Positions 13,411 through 27,316 of a stretch of 64,000 bases of DNA are shown one piece after another. This stretch comes from Hofstenia miamia (taxonomy: Eukaryota > Xenacoelomorpha > Acoela). Within the stretch, counting starts at the first letter, position 1, and each line of letters starts with the position of its first letter. The translations under genes were made by a program, and so were the position numbers. The notes below the pieces were generated by a model, which worked only from the letters and a program-made list of their open reading frames with translations, made no database searches and was not told the DNA's origin. Location of the stretch: the NCBI GenBank assembly GCA_004352715.1, contig SCFE01000113.1:501793-565792 (forward strand), read 5' to 3'.

Positions 13411-13762
13411 CAGGGTTTTCGAGTACTAGGAATGTTAAGAAGTCGAACTCGAATGAGTTCGCAAAATTCTATCGGAAAAACTCGGAAGTGAAATCATTAA
13501 GGCTCGAACTCGTTCGGAAATGCCCATGAACACATTATATAAAATCAATTGCTAAAAATTAAATTGGTTTATCAATCGCAAATATATATTTTTAACTAAT
13601 GAAACACAGAATTCATTATAAAAAAAAAATTTTTACATTAAAAAACTCGGAATTACAAAAAAACTATATTGAATTCAGAATATTATTTGAAAAAATACTC
13701 AAACTCGGAAAGCAAAAACTCCACCTCGTGTCGAGAAACTCGATATCAACTCGAAAACGCTG
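13411..13762. mobile_element. MITE-like element with CAG(G/C)GTTTTCGAGT ends
   Basis: The left end CAGGGTTTTCGAGT and the reverse complement of the right end, CAGCGTTTTCGAGT, match at 13 of 14 positions. Repeated ACTCG/CGAGT words occur within both ends. No target duplication survives: the flanking 8-mers GTAACGCC and GTGTTTTT do not match. The termini resemble hAT elements, but the call is weaker than for the elements with target duplications. Confidence 0.4.
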
Positions 13763-16237
13763 GTGTTTTTCGATTTTAAACATCTTCATTAGTTCGTGAA
13801 TTATGAACGTTTCAAATTGTTTGTTGAAATCATCACAGAATTTGGAAAATTATAGGTGGAAATAGGGCTAAATTTGTTTCAATTTCAACTAAAATAATCA
13901 AATTCTGCTAAAATTTCTCAATGTTGCTGCTTATTGATATAGTTTTATTTTATAAAACCTGTGTATCACACATAAGAATACAAACATAAAATAAAATCTA
14001 GATGCAAGCCTTTGTTTGAAGCCCGGCATGTCTGAAAAATATTACTATTAAGTAGTTGATTCAGTAATAGTTACATGTTAGATTAAGCTTCCCACGTGTT
14101 TGTTTCCCTACTTGATAAACCAAGTGCAACAATGTCACTTATCTGCAAAACAGTTTTGTGTCAGGCTCCAAAAATCAAACGATGTACAGAAAATACAAAA
14201 GTGCATAAAACCCACTAAAGTTTTCAAGAAATGGGAAACCAAAACCGTTCAATCTAATTTTTAATGTATTAGAAATATTATAACTTAGTAGTATATACTA
14301 ATCCAGGGCAAAAGATCAGTGTGTCATCTACGCCTTTTACGGTTCGATTTAAAAACTAAAGCATTCAAGTAAAAAGTTATTGAATTCAATTTAAAACATA
14401 CGCATTATTAAAAAAAATGAAACTAAGACAAATAAACTATAAACAAATATAATGTTTGCTTTATTTTGCATAAATTATGTCATCCCCAGCCATAACTTGC
14501 GTATTGCCTGATCAATACATGCAGTAAGAGATGTATAGCCTCTTTTGTTAGAGGGAGAATTCTCTTCTCAGTGGGACAGGGGTTGTAATAACTTGAGCGT
14601 GGGTTACGTCAAACAAATATTAATATTATAGTGATTCTGAAGAGAAGTATTTTTTCACATTCTGGTGTTTAAACAGCCTGATCAGTTTTTAATGAAATGC
14701 GACAAATTTTGTGTTTTTTTGAAAATTATGTTTTTTTCATTTGCAAGCTAATGTAGATATAGATGCGTCATAAGGGTTTAAAGCCTGCAGTTTGTTACAA
14801 TTATGATGGGCCAAACAAGAACTGAATTTAATATTTCTTTATTATTTATGGAGACTCTCAATAGCATTGATGGACTATTTAGCAGGCAATGAATAAACAA
14901 GGGATTGGACTCCTGCTTATGCCAACCTAGATAATAAGCATGATTACTTAACTATGTAAGCCATTTACGCATGTTCGTTTAAAATATAAACAATAATGCA
15001 GAAATTTTATATATATTAATTACATCATATATGTTTATATAGTTTAGATATGCAGGAAAATGGCTAATTTGTTTACAACATACGACATACATTGTTCCTG
15101 TACTAGAGATTTACAATATTCGGGTTGATGTACCTAGTTTTGAGCTTAAAATTGGGCTGACATTACTTGTATATCAATTTTGCCTCTGAACTTTTGACGC
15201 TATATGCTTACTGAAACAAATTGAAGAGATTAAGATATATATTATAATTCAAACTTTGAACATATTGTAGAGTTAGCTTAAACAAAGCTATTACAATCTC
15301 GTTCGACGTTTACTATGCGTTTAAGAATTAATGAATCATGAAGTGAATGGGCAAATAGACAAATTAAAACCATGAGGGGCCTTCATTGACTCAGAACTAG
15401 TAAAAAATTATATTTTATGTGATTGGGTGATAAAACATATATATTGATGCAAAAGTACTCTAGTTTGCTATAATTAAGAAGCCCAGTGACAAATATAAAA
15501 GGTAATGCCTAGCATATCATATGCTACATTATTCAAAACATTATCTGAAAAATATTTGTAATCTTTTTCAAACAATTTTCATCAGTAATTTCAAAAATTT
15601 GTAAGATTATTTCAATCTAATCAATTGTAAAAATATTTTTACTGACAATTTTGGTGTTGGAGAAAAATCATTTTCATTGCTATATATTTCAAGAGAGCTT
15701 TATAGTGCAACAATTTAATACTATTTCACTATATTATAGCGCTCTTTCGTAAAAAAAAATCAAAAGATCGCCATTTTATGTTTTATATGAAATATTTACA
15801 AATTGTAATACACTTACTTACCGGAATTAAGGACAAATGTATGCAGAAATGCCGTTTTTACTCCTATATAAGCTTAAATTTTATGTTAACAATTTTATCA
15901 TATTTAATGCTTAAATGCAGTAAAATAGATAAAAAATTTATAAAAGCTAGCTTTGCGAAAACTTTTTCATTTGTTTAACGCCCGCTATAACTAAGATGTA
16001 CAGGTTCGATGGCAACCATAATGTGTAAGGTATAATTTTTAGTATTTCAACAAACTTCGTTTTTATAGTTTTGACAAGATTATTTGTGCTGTCTATATAA
16101 AGGTAACTAAAAAGTAGCATGGAAACTAAATAATTTAATTGAATTTATTTGCTTATAGTAAATAGGATTAAAATAAATTTGCAATTCACCAGATTATAGT
16201 TTCAGCATTTCACATAGTCGACCAAGCCAAGTAAAAT
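13763..16237. other. Intergenic, upstream of EAAT copy B; nothing recognised
   Basis: AT-rich sequence without a supported gene. The promoter and any 5' non-coding exon of copy B should lie here, but I could not place a TATA box or a first exon with confidence. Confidence 0.35.
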
Positions 16238-16299
16238 AACGGTTCTTATTTGCCAAAGATTCACTAACTACGAACTTTACTTGCTTTAATCGAAAAGAA

Positions 16300-17859
16300 G
16301 TGAAAATCATAAACCACCTAAAGAAGGATCTTTTGTTAATTTTCACAGTCATTTCTGTTGTAGCAGGCATAGGAATCGGGCTTCTTCTTCGTGAGATTAG
16401 CCTAAGTCGATATGTAACTTACTTAATATCAATTCCTGGCGAAATAATGATGCGTCTCCTGAAAATGTTGATTCTGCCACTAATAGTCTTTAGCATCATG
16501 AATGGTAAGAATTTTATCCTACATTACATTTGCAAAATTTTTTCACCTTAAAAATTTTGGAGAACACTGTATTAAGCAGCAGTGTTACAAATAGATGTTT
16601 GCTCTACGTCGAACCGACATTAGGGCAGTTTAATTCGCAAAATTTTCTTTTGGGGATATACCGTGCATCTCATAATTATCAACAATTTAAAAAACACAAT
16701 ATATTTAATACAATTCGATTAAACTCAAGTAAATAAAGAGTAAGTTAATGGATATAAATGTGGGTTTGGTTATACAAGTTGTTCACTGCGATAACCTTCA
16801 CATTCAATGAGCAGTGATTGTCGATCAATGAGATGATGAACCCAGAAATGGAACCGGCTACCGGGGCTTTTAAATTTCATGAATGCCGGTAAAATTACTG
16901 GCTGNNNNNNNNNNNNNNNNTACAAGTTGTTCACTGCGATAACCTTCACATTCAATGAGCAGTGATTGTCGATCAATGAGATGATGAACCCAGAAATGGA
17001 ACCGGCTACCGGCCGGCCGAGGCCGGTTGCGCCGAGGCCGGGGCTTTTAAATTTCATGAATGCCGGTAAAATTACTGGCTGTTTACCGGCCAAAATTATA
17101 ACAAATATTCTTGTTTATCTTGTAAAGATGGAATACTTTGCTTAGTTTGGAAGGAATTTCTATGAACACTTCAAATTCGAAAAAATTTTGTTGTATGAGC
17201 AATCTCCAGTATTGCAATTACAAAAGTAATTAAATTTACTTTCTGGAATCTCTCATAAATTTTACTAAAAAGGAATTGTTCTGCTTTTTGATAGGGTAAT
17301 TTTATTTCAGTTTTCTATGAAACTTACTAATAATATTAAAAGAAACTGTTTAAAATACTGAAAGTATAATGCATTGAGATTTGAGAGACCTCATTCAAAT
17401 AAAGCAACTGGAACCCTTTTTATTTTAATAATATTGGAAGGGACTCTCAAAATAATTTTGAAGAATGCAACAAGATATTCAAATACAAATGTCAATAAAC
17501 ACATCCTACTAAACTAGCAATTATATTTAGTTTTAGTGCAATATTCTTTAAATTATATTTGTGTACTTATAAGTTATTAAATGTTAAACGGGGTCAAATG
17601 CTACAGCAATGTGAAACATAATAATTGACAATGCTACTCGCTTAGTTTTATATGTTTTAACTATCATGCAAAGTAAACTAACTAAACATAACTGAAACGT
17701 TCACATTTTTTCATTCACTGAAAGTGAAAACAACTGATTAAAGTTATGCAAAGAATTGATAAATAGAAAATATCCAAATTGGGTTTTTCTAGAAATGTAG
17801 TTATAATAGATTGAAAATTGCATTATGCAATATCAGCTCTTTGCATGTGTAATCTTCTA

Positions 17860-17892
<33 letters not shown>

Positions 17893-20800
17893 TATTTGCA
17901 TAGATTAAATATACAATACCAATATAATTTACCGGGCAAAACCGGCCGAAAACCGCCGGCCAACTACCGCCCCTGGCCTTAAAATTTCCAGCCGGTTCCA
18001 AATCTGGAAGAACCGCAAATTTCAAACAGCCACTGTTTTTAATCTCCTTCTCTGAAACAGTCATTCGATGTTTCAGTTCATCAACCGTCGAAGGCATTTG
18101 ACCGGCATAAACGTTTTGCTTTAGGTGGCTGCAGAAATAATAATGACATGGATTTATGTCTGGTGAACGTGGCGGCCATTCAAGAGGAAAATTGCGACTA
18201 ATGACCCGCTCTTCTGTGAATGTTTGGAGAAGCAATTGCTTAACATTTAAAGCGATATGAGGAGGTGCTCCATCTTGCATAAAAATTGCATTGGAGCATT
18301 TTCGGCGTCGCTTTAAATTTGGGATAATAATATCTTTCAACATTGAGTGGTAACGTTCGCCATTAATTGTGCATTCATCGAAAATGATTGGATCAAGCAT
18401 AAATGAAGAGGAAAGCCAATCCAAACGCAAACCTTGGCAGGGTGAAGTGGCTTTGAGATGACGTGTGTAGGCTTACTATCAGCCCATATGATAGCATTGT
18501 GTGTGTTGAAGCCATCCTGTAAGTCTATGTAACACTCGGCTGACCACAGCGCATGATCTATTGACTCCAGCATTTCCTCAAGCAACCAGTTTGCAAAATC
18601 CAACCTTTTGTGAAAATCAGTAGGCATCAGTTCCTCTTTTATGTGCAATCGGTATGGGTATTTTTTTTAATTTTCAGCGTAAAATGCGATGAACTGATGC
18701 CCTTGGAATATTAGTTAAACGACTGATAGCAGAACATGAAGAGAATTGCAAAGAGTTGCTGGAAGATAATGATTGAAGAGCCATTTCAATATCGGCTTCT
18801 CGTTTGCTAGAGTGGTCTGGTCTTCCAGCACCTTTCTGTTGATGAGCTATACAGCCAGTTTGCTCGAACTTTCTGACAATTCTTATAGCCGTTGAAGCAT
18901 CAAATATATTTTTATGGAGATTATGAAGTTTGTTGTAGAGGCGAATAGCTGCTGAAGCCGAATTGGAAGATTTATAATAGCATTGTATTATCTCAATTTT
19001 TAGTGTTACATCCATGATCGAAAAAATAAAAAATCTGAAATAATGATAGAGTATATGTAAATTCACATTTATATACTATATTTCAGCCAATAAACAATAA
19101 TTATAAATTGTTTATAATTATGAGATGCACGGTATTTATAAACTATTAATGAAATTATATCAACTCAATATTCTGTAATGTAGTTTATTTTAAAAATATT
19201 ACAGTGTCTTTATTTGCACACTAAAGATCTAAAGGCCCAGAAATCTTGATCCCGGTTCAAAGGTCTTTGTCTAGCGTTCAGTTATTTCAGTCCTTGTTTA
19301 GTCGTTTGTGATTTGATTCTGGTTCGCTAAATCTAAGCCTGGTCTCATATTGAGCTAAGTGTAATAAATTTATGAACATATTAATCGAATTCCATAGTTT
19401 AATACTGAAATGGTAATTTACTGGCTAGCTTGGCTCTGCTATTAAGTTAGGTTTGAGCTTTTCGGGACAGCGACTACAAATGATACCAGTCTCACACGAC
19501 TATCGTACATAACATATTTCCAAATCGCTAAGTTGAACACATAGTTTAAAGAACCTTCAGTGAATTGTGGTAAATCTATCTTTTTTGCAAATTCTGGAAA
19601 GGTTTTCCTTAGTAGATTGTTAGTTTTTGATTATCATTCTTGAATTGGGCCAGGCCTTAGTTGGGCCTAACTTAATTTTATTCAACATAATGGAATTTTC
19701 TTCTTCCATTAAATATTGATTACTACTTAAAAAGTTATAATATTTTTCTAATGAGACTTGTGACTTTTTCTTATTTCTGCCAGGGATTATAATCCACTAA
19801 ATAACTTTATAATTATCTGAAAATTTACTTGGGAAATTGGTTAGTATTAATATCGCGATTTAATCCACAACCAGTTTCCAGAATATCAATTGAAATATGT
19901 CTTTTTATCTTCACTTTAAGTCACCTAAATTCAGCTTATTATTGATTTTTTTCATTTTTGAAATAAATAATGTTTGCATTCTCATAGAACTTTTTTTTCA
20001 AATGTTTAGGATAATCAGAAAGTTTTGAGAATTTCAACATTACTTCTAGAAAAATACAGCTTCCAAAAACAAAAATTTGTTATTGTGTAGCGTAATAGTT
20101 TGCCTTATCAGGATTTTTCATTGAGGAGAGACTGTTAAATATGTTTGAATTTAATCATGCTTCGTATATTAAATACTAAAAGCAATTTAACATTAAAAGA
20201 AGAACAGTGATTTAGTTATGACATTTTATTCCTTGTAAATATACAAAAACTGTGCAAAATATAAAAACTAAGACTATAGTATGAATTTAGTATTCGTGTT
20301 GTTGTCTGGGCAAAATGTTCATCAACCACATTAACTATTGCTGAATCAAAGAGTTATTCATGAAGATGCAAAAATAATTCTAAATATGATTTTTGCATTC
20401 TTTCTGGAATTCCAGTGCTACATTTGAAGTAAATTATATTTATGTAATAGTATTTTAACAAATTTTCAGCATCAATATTTTTAAAACCTATGAGTTTATT
20501 CATACAAGATTTGTGAATATAATTTGTTTACTATGTTTTACATATCAGGTATATTTATGGAGTTAGATTATAAAGTTGCCCTTTAGAGAGCATAAAAGAA
20601 GAAACTAAGTATCTAAAAAAGAGATAACACGACATTAGAATTGACAAAAAATGATCCTAGTCCTAAAAATCAAAGCAATGATATATATATGATTGAAAAA
20701 AAACTTGCTAAGCCTATTGTGCAAATAATTTGACCACTACTGTAGCATTGCATTTCAATATTCCTACTTGGCAGGAAGAATTTCTAAGTGTCTTTGAAAA

Positions 20801-23800
20801 TTTCATAAATAAACTATTTGCTGCAATTTTATAGTTTTTACAGTTAATGGAACTAATCTAGATTTTTTCGAAATTTGAAGACACTTAACGTTTGAGTATA
20901 ATAATTAACTTAAAATTTGCAATAATTTCAGGGACATCGGCAAGTGTAAGTTCGCTTTTTGAGTTTTAGTTAAAAATTTAAAAGGTTAACTATAAATAAT
21001 ATTAAGCCTTTGTAACTAACAGTATTTGAGGTGGTTATCAATTGCTTTGATATAATATGTTCAAGCTTAAACGTTATTGCTATGTACTTTAGGTGTTACC
21101 TCTTTAAGTACAACCAGTAGTGGAAGGATGGGACTACTAACCATAGTGTATTACCTCACGTAAATATTTGATTCTAAGTTATTACAATTAAAAATTTACG
21201 TGCTTATTGAAGGAATTGATCGACTATTCAACAATGGAAACAAATCATTGTAAATGAAGTCAATGATTTACCGAAAGAATTGCTAAGGAAATAGGCCAAG
21301 CTCATCTTGGACTATTGTATGGCAGTTTTAGTGTCAAAAGCGAGCACATTGAGCGATGACTTTTACTCATCACACTTGCATTCTTCTTAGTTTCAAGTTT
21401 TTTGATATACAAGTTTAAGAAAATACAAAGGGTAAATAAACTGTAAATAAAACACAGGTTTAACGCAATAAAAAAATATCTGGAAAAGCATCAATGCGCG
21501 ATATAACTTACAAAACACCATGGTATTCCCCATTGCATTGTTGAAAATTTAGAATGCTAGGCAATTTCAAAAATGTGTGTGTTTATATCCAACTTGAATA
21601 TCATCATTTTTTGTTATAGCCATGTTTTTTCAAATGGAAGAGTCTTTAATATGTAAAACCGCTTAATGTTTAAAATACTACATAGTAGTATATGTTCTCG
21701 AGAATTTTAAATTTATTCTTGCTTATGACTGAAATTTGTATAAATTACATATTAAATTATAATATATATGACTAAACATTGTTAAGTGCACATCATAATT
21801 TGGAATACTCCATGCAAAAGTGAATTCTACAGTGTTATCTATCCATTTTTAGAACATCATTTTTTGCGGTAATTCTCGGCATCATTGTGACTTTAGTGAT
21901 TCACCCGGGAGATCCAAATGCACTTCCCAATGAGTCAAAATTCCGAATTATTAAAGAAGTAAAAGGTGATACCTCGGATGCATTGATTGACATGTTAAGG
22001 TTAGTGAATGGTTAAGTAAGCCATTGTTATAATTTATTTGCTCCTACTTGTAGCTGTTCCCACATGTACCGAGCATACCGGTACTATACATTTTATTATG
22101 ATTCGGCAAAGTTACTTAGATAGAATAATAAATTTTTGAAAGAGATATTGTTACTTAAATAATATTGCTTTCTAATAAATACGGTATAGATCTAAATATA
22201 TCATTTTCAAATATAGCTCAAGTAAAAAACTGGCTAATTTTCAAAATTTGAGGATTTTATCTAAAGTTTCTAGATTGTACTGATTAAAATTAATCGTTCA
22301 AAATATTGCCGAATACTCGAGGAATTTGTACCATACGTAACCTGCTTATATCCAGATTAATTGATCTTAGAACAAGATGGAGCAAGCCCTCATATCTCAA
22401 AATCGACAAAAGAATTCGCCAGATCTAGTACCCATAGAGAACGTTTGGCAGATTCTGAAGGATTTTGTCAAGAGAAAAAATCCCAAAAATGTGAAAGAAT
22501 TAAAGAGTTAAATCGTTGAATCGTAACACCAAATAACTCAAGAAGCTAGAGTCCGTTTAATAGATTCAGTTTCAAGACGTTTATCTGCGTGTCACGTTTT
22601 GCATGGCTAACTTGTCGAATAACGTTGTCACCAGGTTACAAGATGAGACAATTATATTTTCAAATATATTTGAAAAGCCTCTATTTGTCTTTCGATTGTT
22701 ATCAAAAATGTGTTTATAATGTGACTCCTTTTTTACTTGAGCAATACAAAATTTTTTTACATTCTGCCATAAAACTTACTTGACATTTTTTAACTAATAT
22801 TTTATATAAATAAGGTGTTCCAAAGGTAACTTACACATCAAATTTTCTTTTGCAGCGAGCAAAAATTTCATCCGATATTTCTAAAAGTCGACATTGAGTT
22901 TGACAAATAAACAATAGACATAGTGTAGATAAACTATTCGATTCAATCAACAAACTGAACGTATTCAAGAAAAATCGATCCCGAGAAAATACACAAATAT
23001 TAAAAAAAAATTGTTGAAAACCCATTATTTGCAAACTTTTTATCAGAAGTTTGAAATGTGTTCACTCTTCTGCAAGGTCAGCTATTGCACGAATGATGAT
23101 TTCATCGCTAGCTTCCATGAATACTGCACGAATTTTCATTTTAACATCATCGATGTTCTAAGGTCAAGCAATTGATAGAATTTTGACTTTCCTGTGTCCA
23201 CGTTTCAGCAACATTAGATGAAATTTTCTCTTTGCAAAGGAAAAACAAATGTGTAGGTTACTTTTGGTAAACTCTATATACTAAACATAGATGTACATTT
23301 ATCATTATTTTTTGAAAAAGACTGAGGAATAATTGACTTTTTAAATTCCAATATAATAAAAGTAAGATGTTTTCCATTAAAAACGTTATTTGCCCAAAAT
23401 ACTAACTGTGCATAAATTTCAGCAATCATAAATTGACTCATCCTCAAATCACTACGTGTGTTTTCTGACAATTTCATATTTTAAAATATGAATTCTTGAC
23501 CTATGTGTTTTGCCTAAATTACACTGATTGTTGCATTCAGTTTGTTATGCAATATGTAGAAACTACATTAAGCCAAATAGAAAGCACTGTCGGCTAACCA
23601 ACAGTCAATTAATATGATCAATGGCCAGTAATGGCCATTCATTTTCCAAAAAAAAACTAACAAAACAAAAGGTTTTAAATCTTAGAATTCCCCAATTTTA
23701 CTAGGAAATTATAATATTATTGTATATAATATATGCATTACATAAAAGTTTCATTTCAGTTTTCAAACACAATTATTTATCATTTCTCATTGCCCATTAA

Positions 23801-26800
23801 TGTTGCGACAATAGCCAATTAATTTCATAACTGGGTAGATCTGCCATCTAGCGAGGAAATATTTATTATAATAATTTATAATTATGCTCGATCATATTAA
23901 ATTTTCATAAGAAATAGAATTAGTTACCCTTCAGTAGTTGATAACGCAATCTAGTATGCCTGCTCTTGCTATTGTATAAATAGCTATGATTGAGCAGAAA
24001 AGATTTTTAACGATTTAAGAAAGTTGCACTTAATTTTGCAATTTTAAATTTTTGCTAAGTTTGGCAGATTTGTATGCTTATTGTTATCACTTATAATTAA
24101 GACAGTCTTTCTAAATTTATCTTAATGTTTGTATTAAATATAATTGATGGGATCTCATAGAAACCCTTCCGACCTTAGTTGGGCTTGCGTTTGTTTGAAC
24201 TGCAATGTTTGAACTATTCAGCAATATAAATTTGCCATTAAAAACGTTCTGGCCAATATTGGCTCACCAAAGAGTCATTGTCAGATATTCATTGCTGGTC
24301 CATTATCCACCCATCTGCCATTTATGGCAAATAAAATGGCCCATTAATGGCTTCCTATTTAGAAAGCTAATTATTTCGTCTTTGTGATAATATTCTAAAG
24401 TTCAAATCTATCTGCAAAATATGGTAAATAATGTACACTTCATTCAATAATTTTTTCTATTTTGTCTTATAGATGTAATATCTCTCAACCATTTGAGAAA
24501 TTGATCAAGTTCCGACTACTTTTGCACTGTGCAAATTTGTTGAAATATTTACAAATGTAAGCACTTAGGTTTTAGTGAAATATTATTAAGGACATTTTCA
24601 CAAAGATGATTTGAAATGTATTCAAACTGTTCAATTTAAAATTTTTAATGAATCATTATTATACATACGTGTTTTTAATTTAAAATCTGTATTTTTTGGT
24701 AACTGGCTTCCAAATAAAACAGGGTATGACAAAGTCCTCTACTACTTGTTTAGTTTTTGCTAATGGAATTATAAAATGTAGTTGGTAGTTATGTTAAAAT
24801 AGTAAGTTTTTTCTTATACCTGTAAGTGTAAGCTAAAATAATTCTCATTAAGAAACACAGTTCTAAATTTTGAATTTGATATTTGAATAATAAACTGATA
24901 GAAAAGAAAAATTGACAGTCTATTAAAGTCCTTTGGTTTACACATGTGTAGGACAAGTCTTCATTGAGCAATGCACAAGTACAAAATTATCAGCCTTCAG
25001 ATTATAAATTATATTATTGAATGAATAAGAAAAGATATGCATTTATGCATTTTATGTAATAATTTTATAATGAAATGTTATTCTATAAATTCATTTAGTT
25101 TTCAGTATTACAGAATGAAATTCCAATAACTTAGGCAGAATTAATTTTCAAAGCAATTATTATGAAAAGCACAAAGCGTACCTGTTTATATATAATAATT
25201 AGGCAATGATATAATTTTGCCTGAAAATTCGATTGATTAGAGAATGACAATATGAGGTAAAATTGGACCCGAACCCAACACGATCTGAATATGTACTACT
25301 CAAACCCGATCCGAAACATTTACTTTGATTTGACGGTATGTATCTTGGTCAAATCAAATGATCATTAACATCAATTATTTCCTGATGGGGGAAACAACAG
25401 TTTATTGGTATTACTTAATGTCTCGGATCTTTCTCAAATCAAGTGATGATTAACATCAGGATTTTTTAAGAAAATTTGAATCTTTGAACCCGACCCGACA
25501 ATTAATACCTGAATCCGATCCGAAACCCGAAATCAGGTTGGGTTTATCGGGTACCCGATGTCACTCTCTACTATTGATAAAGATAAACAGCAAAATTTAA
25601 CAATCATATATAACTGGAAGCAAAAGACGCGCCACTGTACAAATAATTTCTTCATGGTGTAGCTTACTTTGCCTCCTAGAGATTATAATAATATTGCATG
25701 CCTCAATAACGTTTGTTCCACTAGGATAAATGATATTTGCTAATAAGTTTTGATTAGCTGCAATTGATTAGTCACTCTATCATTAATTAAAATTTGTTGT
25801 TATTTGCATAATGAACGCAATTGATTAATTGAGTAGAACAAACGAAATTGACCATTCTGTAAAATTTTCAAATTTGCTTTAATTAATGTTTTTTTCCAGA
25901 ATTCAGTTATCAAGTTTTCATTTAGAAACGTATTTCCAAGCAATATTGTGAAGGCAGCATTCACCCAAACGCGCACAAAGTTTTCCGAAGAAACTGAAGT
26001 GATGCGCTTGAAAAATAAGACGCTTTTTGAAGAAATTCAAACCAATACTTCAATACTAGGTAGACCATTAATATCAATATAAGCTAAAACACACTTAATA
26101 GTTGAAATGCCAACAATGTTTTGCTTTAACATAGAGCCTTAAATGTCCTTCAATATACAAAACTAAATGTATCATACATAGTTATATTTTATGTACAGAT
26201 GAACAAGTCATTTACTATTATCATTTTAATGATTTAATATGGATTTATATGTAAAATTCTTTTATGCAATCTAATACATATCAATTCTTGAAAACTGAGT
26301 TGCTCATTGCATTCAAGAAATTACAATCCACGATTTCAAACACTTTTTTTCAATTCTGTTGAGAAATTTGGAAATCCTTGGCCATTGACACATCTATAAT
26401 TAAATATGCTCCTCCGTTATAGTGAAATTTTTTTATAAATATTATTTCTTTGCATGGAATACGTGAGAGCATGAACTATTTCTCAAAATGCGACTAATTT
26501 TTTGAAATTTTTTTTCATGTTTTTTCATGTTTTTCAGCTGGACTAAAAGTTAAATACTTCAACTTCCTCAGTAAGTACACAGTATAAATGGTTTTCTTAG
26601 ACAGACGCTGAACGTGTGACCTAAATCCAAAATTCTCGTTGACTGAGAAACTCAGAAGTGTCAAAACTGTAACTTGCAAAGTGCTTGGGTGTGGATTATG
26701 AAAATGTTCATATCAGAATTTCTTGAGATTTGCTCTCACAAGCAGTAACTCATTTTCATCACACCAGGATATCATAGGTGTCCTGCCTTCAGTAGCGTGG

Positions 26801-27285
26801 GCCCTTCCACAGTATTCAGCAAGACTGCTTTTCCATCATCTGCAAATTTCGCCATTTTGATATCGGGGATGCCAACAAGATCAAAGTAGGTTGATGAGAT
26901 ATTGAATTACGTAGGCCATTTACAGCACTCCGTGGCAATTCCAAGTTGTTTACATATATTCCGAATGGTCCTTTGTTACATTCAACTTTTTGGGAGCCTC
27001 CTCTAAGGAAATTTGCCTTTCACTTGATTTCAAGTTCTGTGTCTCGGTCAAAAGCTTTTGCCAAATCTATTTCTATAATACGAACGTAAAAATAATTCTC
27101 CTGATAGAGTCTCCTGCAGTAGAACTCAACTTTCTCAATAGAACTGATCGTTTGGCAACCACCGAGTGTGCTAAGTGGTAATGAACTTTCTGTGAACAAG
27201 CCTTTCGAATACTCTCGATAAAGCAGTCGATGAAAGTCTTCTATCCTGTGATGCTATTAACTTTATATATATTTCTTTGTTCGTG

Positions 27286-27316
<31 letters not shown>

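Larger units (their letters stand above)
16770..19015 (-). pseudogene. Mariner-type DDxD transposase, broken
   Basis: The N-terminus ([18 protein letters not shown]...) is a helix-turn-helix region followed by GAGRP and [17 protein letters not shown] stop and an A-run frameshift near 18665-18680 lead into [12 protein letters not shown], then FANWLLEEM...[15 protein letters not shown] second frameshift near 18420 leads to [18 protein letters not shown] and [15 protein letters not shown]. The family normally has WSDEC for the first catalytic Asp and NPCDYYF for the third; here they read WSAEC and NPCHYYF, so two of three catalytic acids are lost. The C-terminus, [19 protein letters not shown] with a stop at 16770-16772, lies beyond the nested element. 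It cannot encode an active enzyme. Confidence 0.8.
16661..19132 (-). mobile_element. Degenerate mariner-type element with nested hAT-like insertion, in copy B intron 1
   Basis: The termini are inverted repeats: CCGTGCATCTCATAATTAT at 16661 and its complement ending at 19132, with similarity extending about 30 bp (AACAATTTA follows). TA lies outside both ends (16659-16660 and 19133-19134), as expected for IS630/Tc1/mariner target duplication. The interior holds a decayed transposase on the minus strand (16770-19015), interrupted by a second element (16991-18006). The apparent length of 2.47 kb is inflated by that insertion and by an assembly duplication around the N run at 16905-16920. Confidence 0.8.

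Noticed and set aside
16530-16736. 68-codon frame just after EAAT copy B exon 1
   Set aside because: It lies in intron 1 and overlaps the mariner inverted repeat; no homologue recognised.
20932-20945. A 14-nt segment with AG and GT borders that would add TSAS to EAAT copy B
   Set aside because: Including it puts exon 3 sequence out of phase, whereas exon 1 joined directly to 21093 gives [14 protein letters not shown], which fits the family without gaps.
23600-24360. Possible element with GGCCATTAATGG words, also seen at 43959-44462
   Set aside because: The words recur, but I could not define matching termini or a target duplication.
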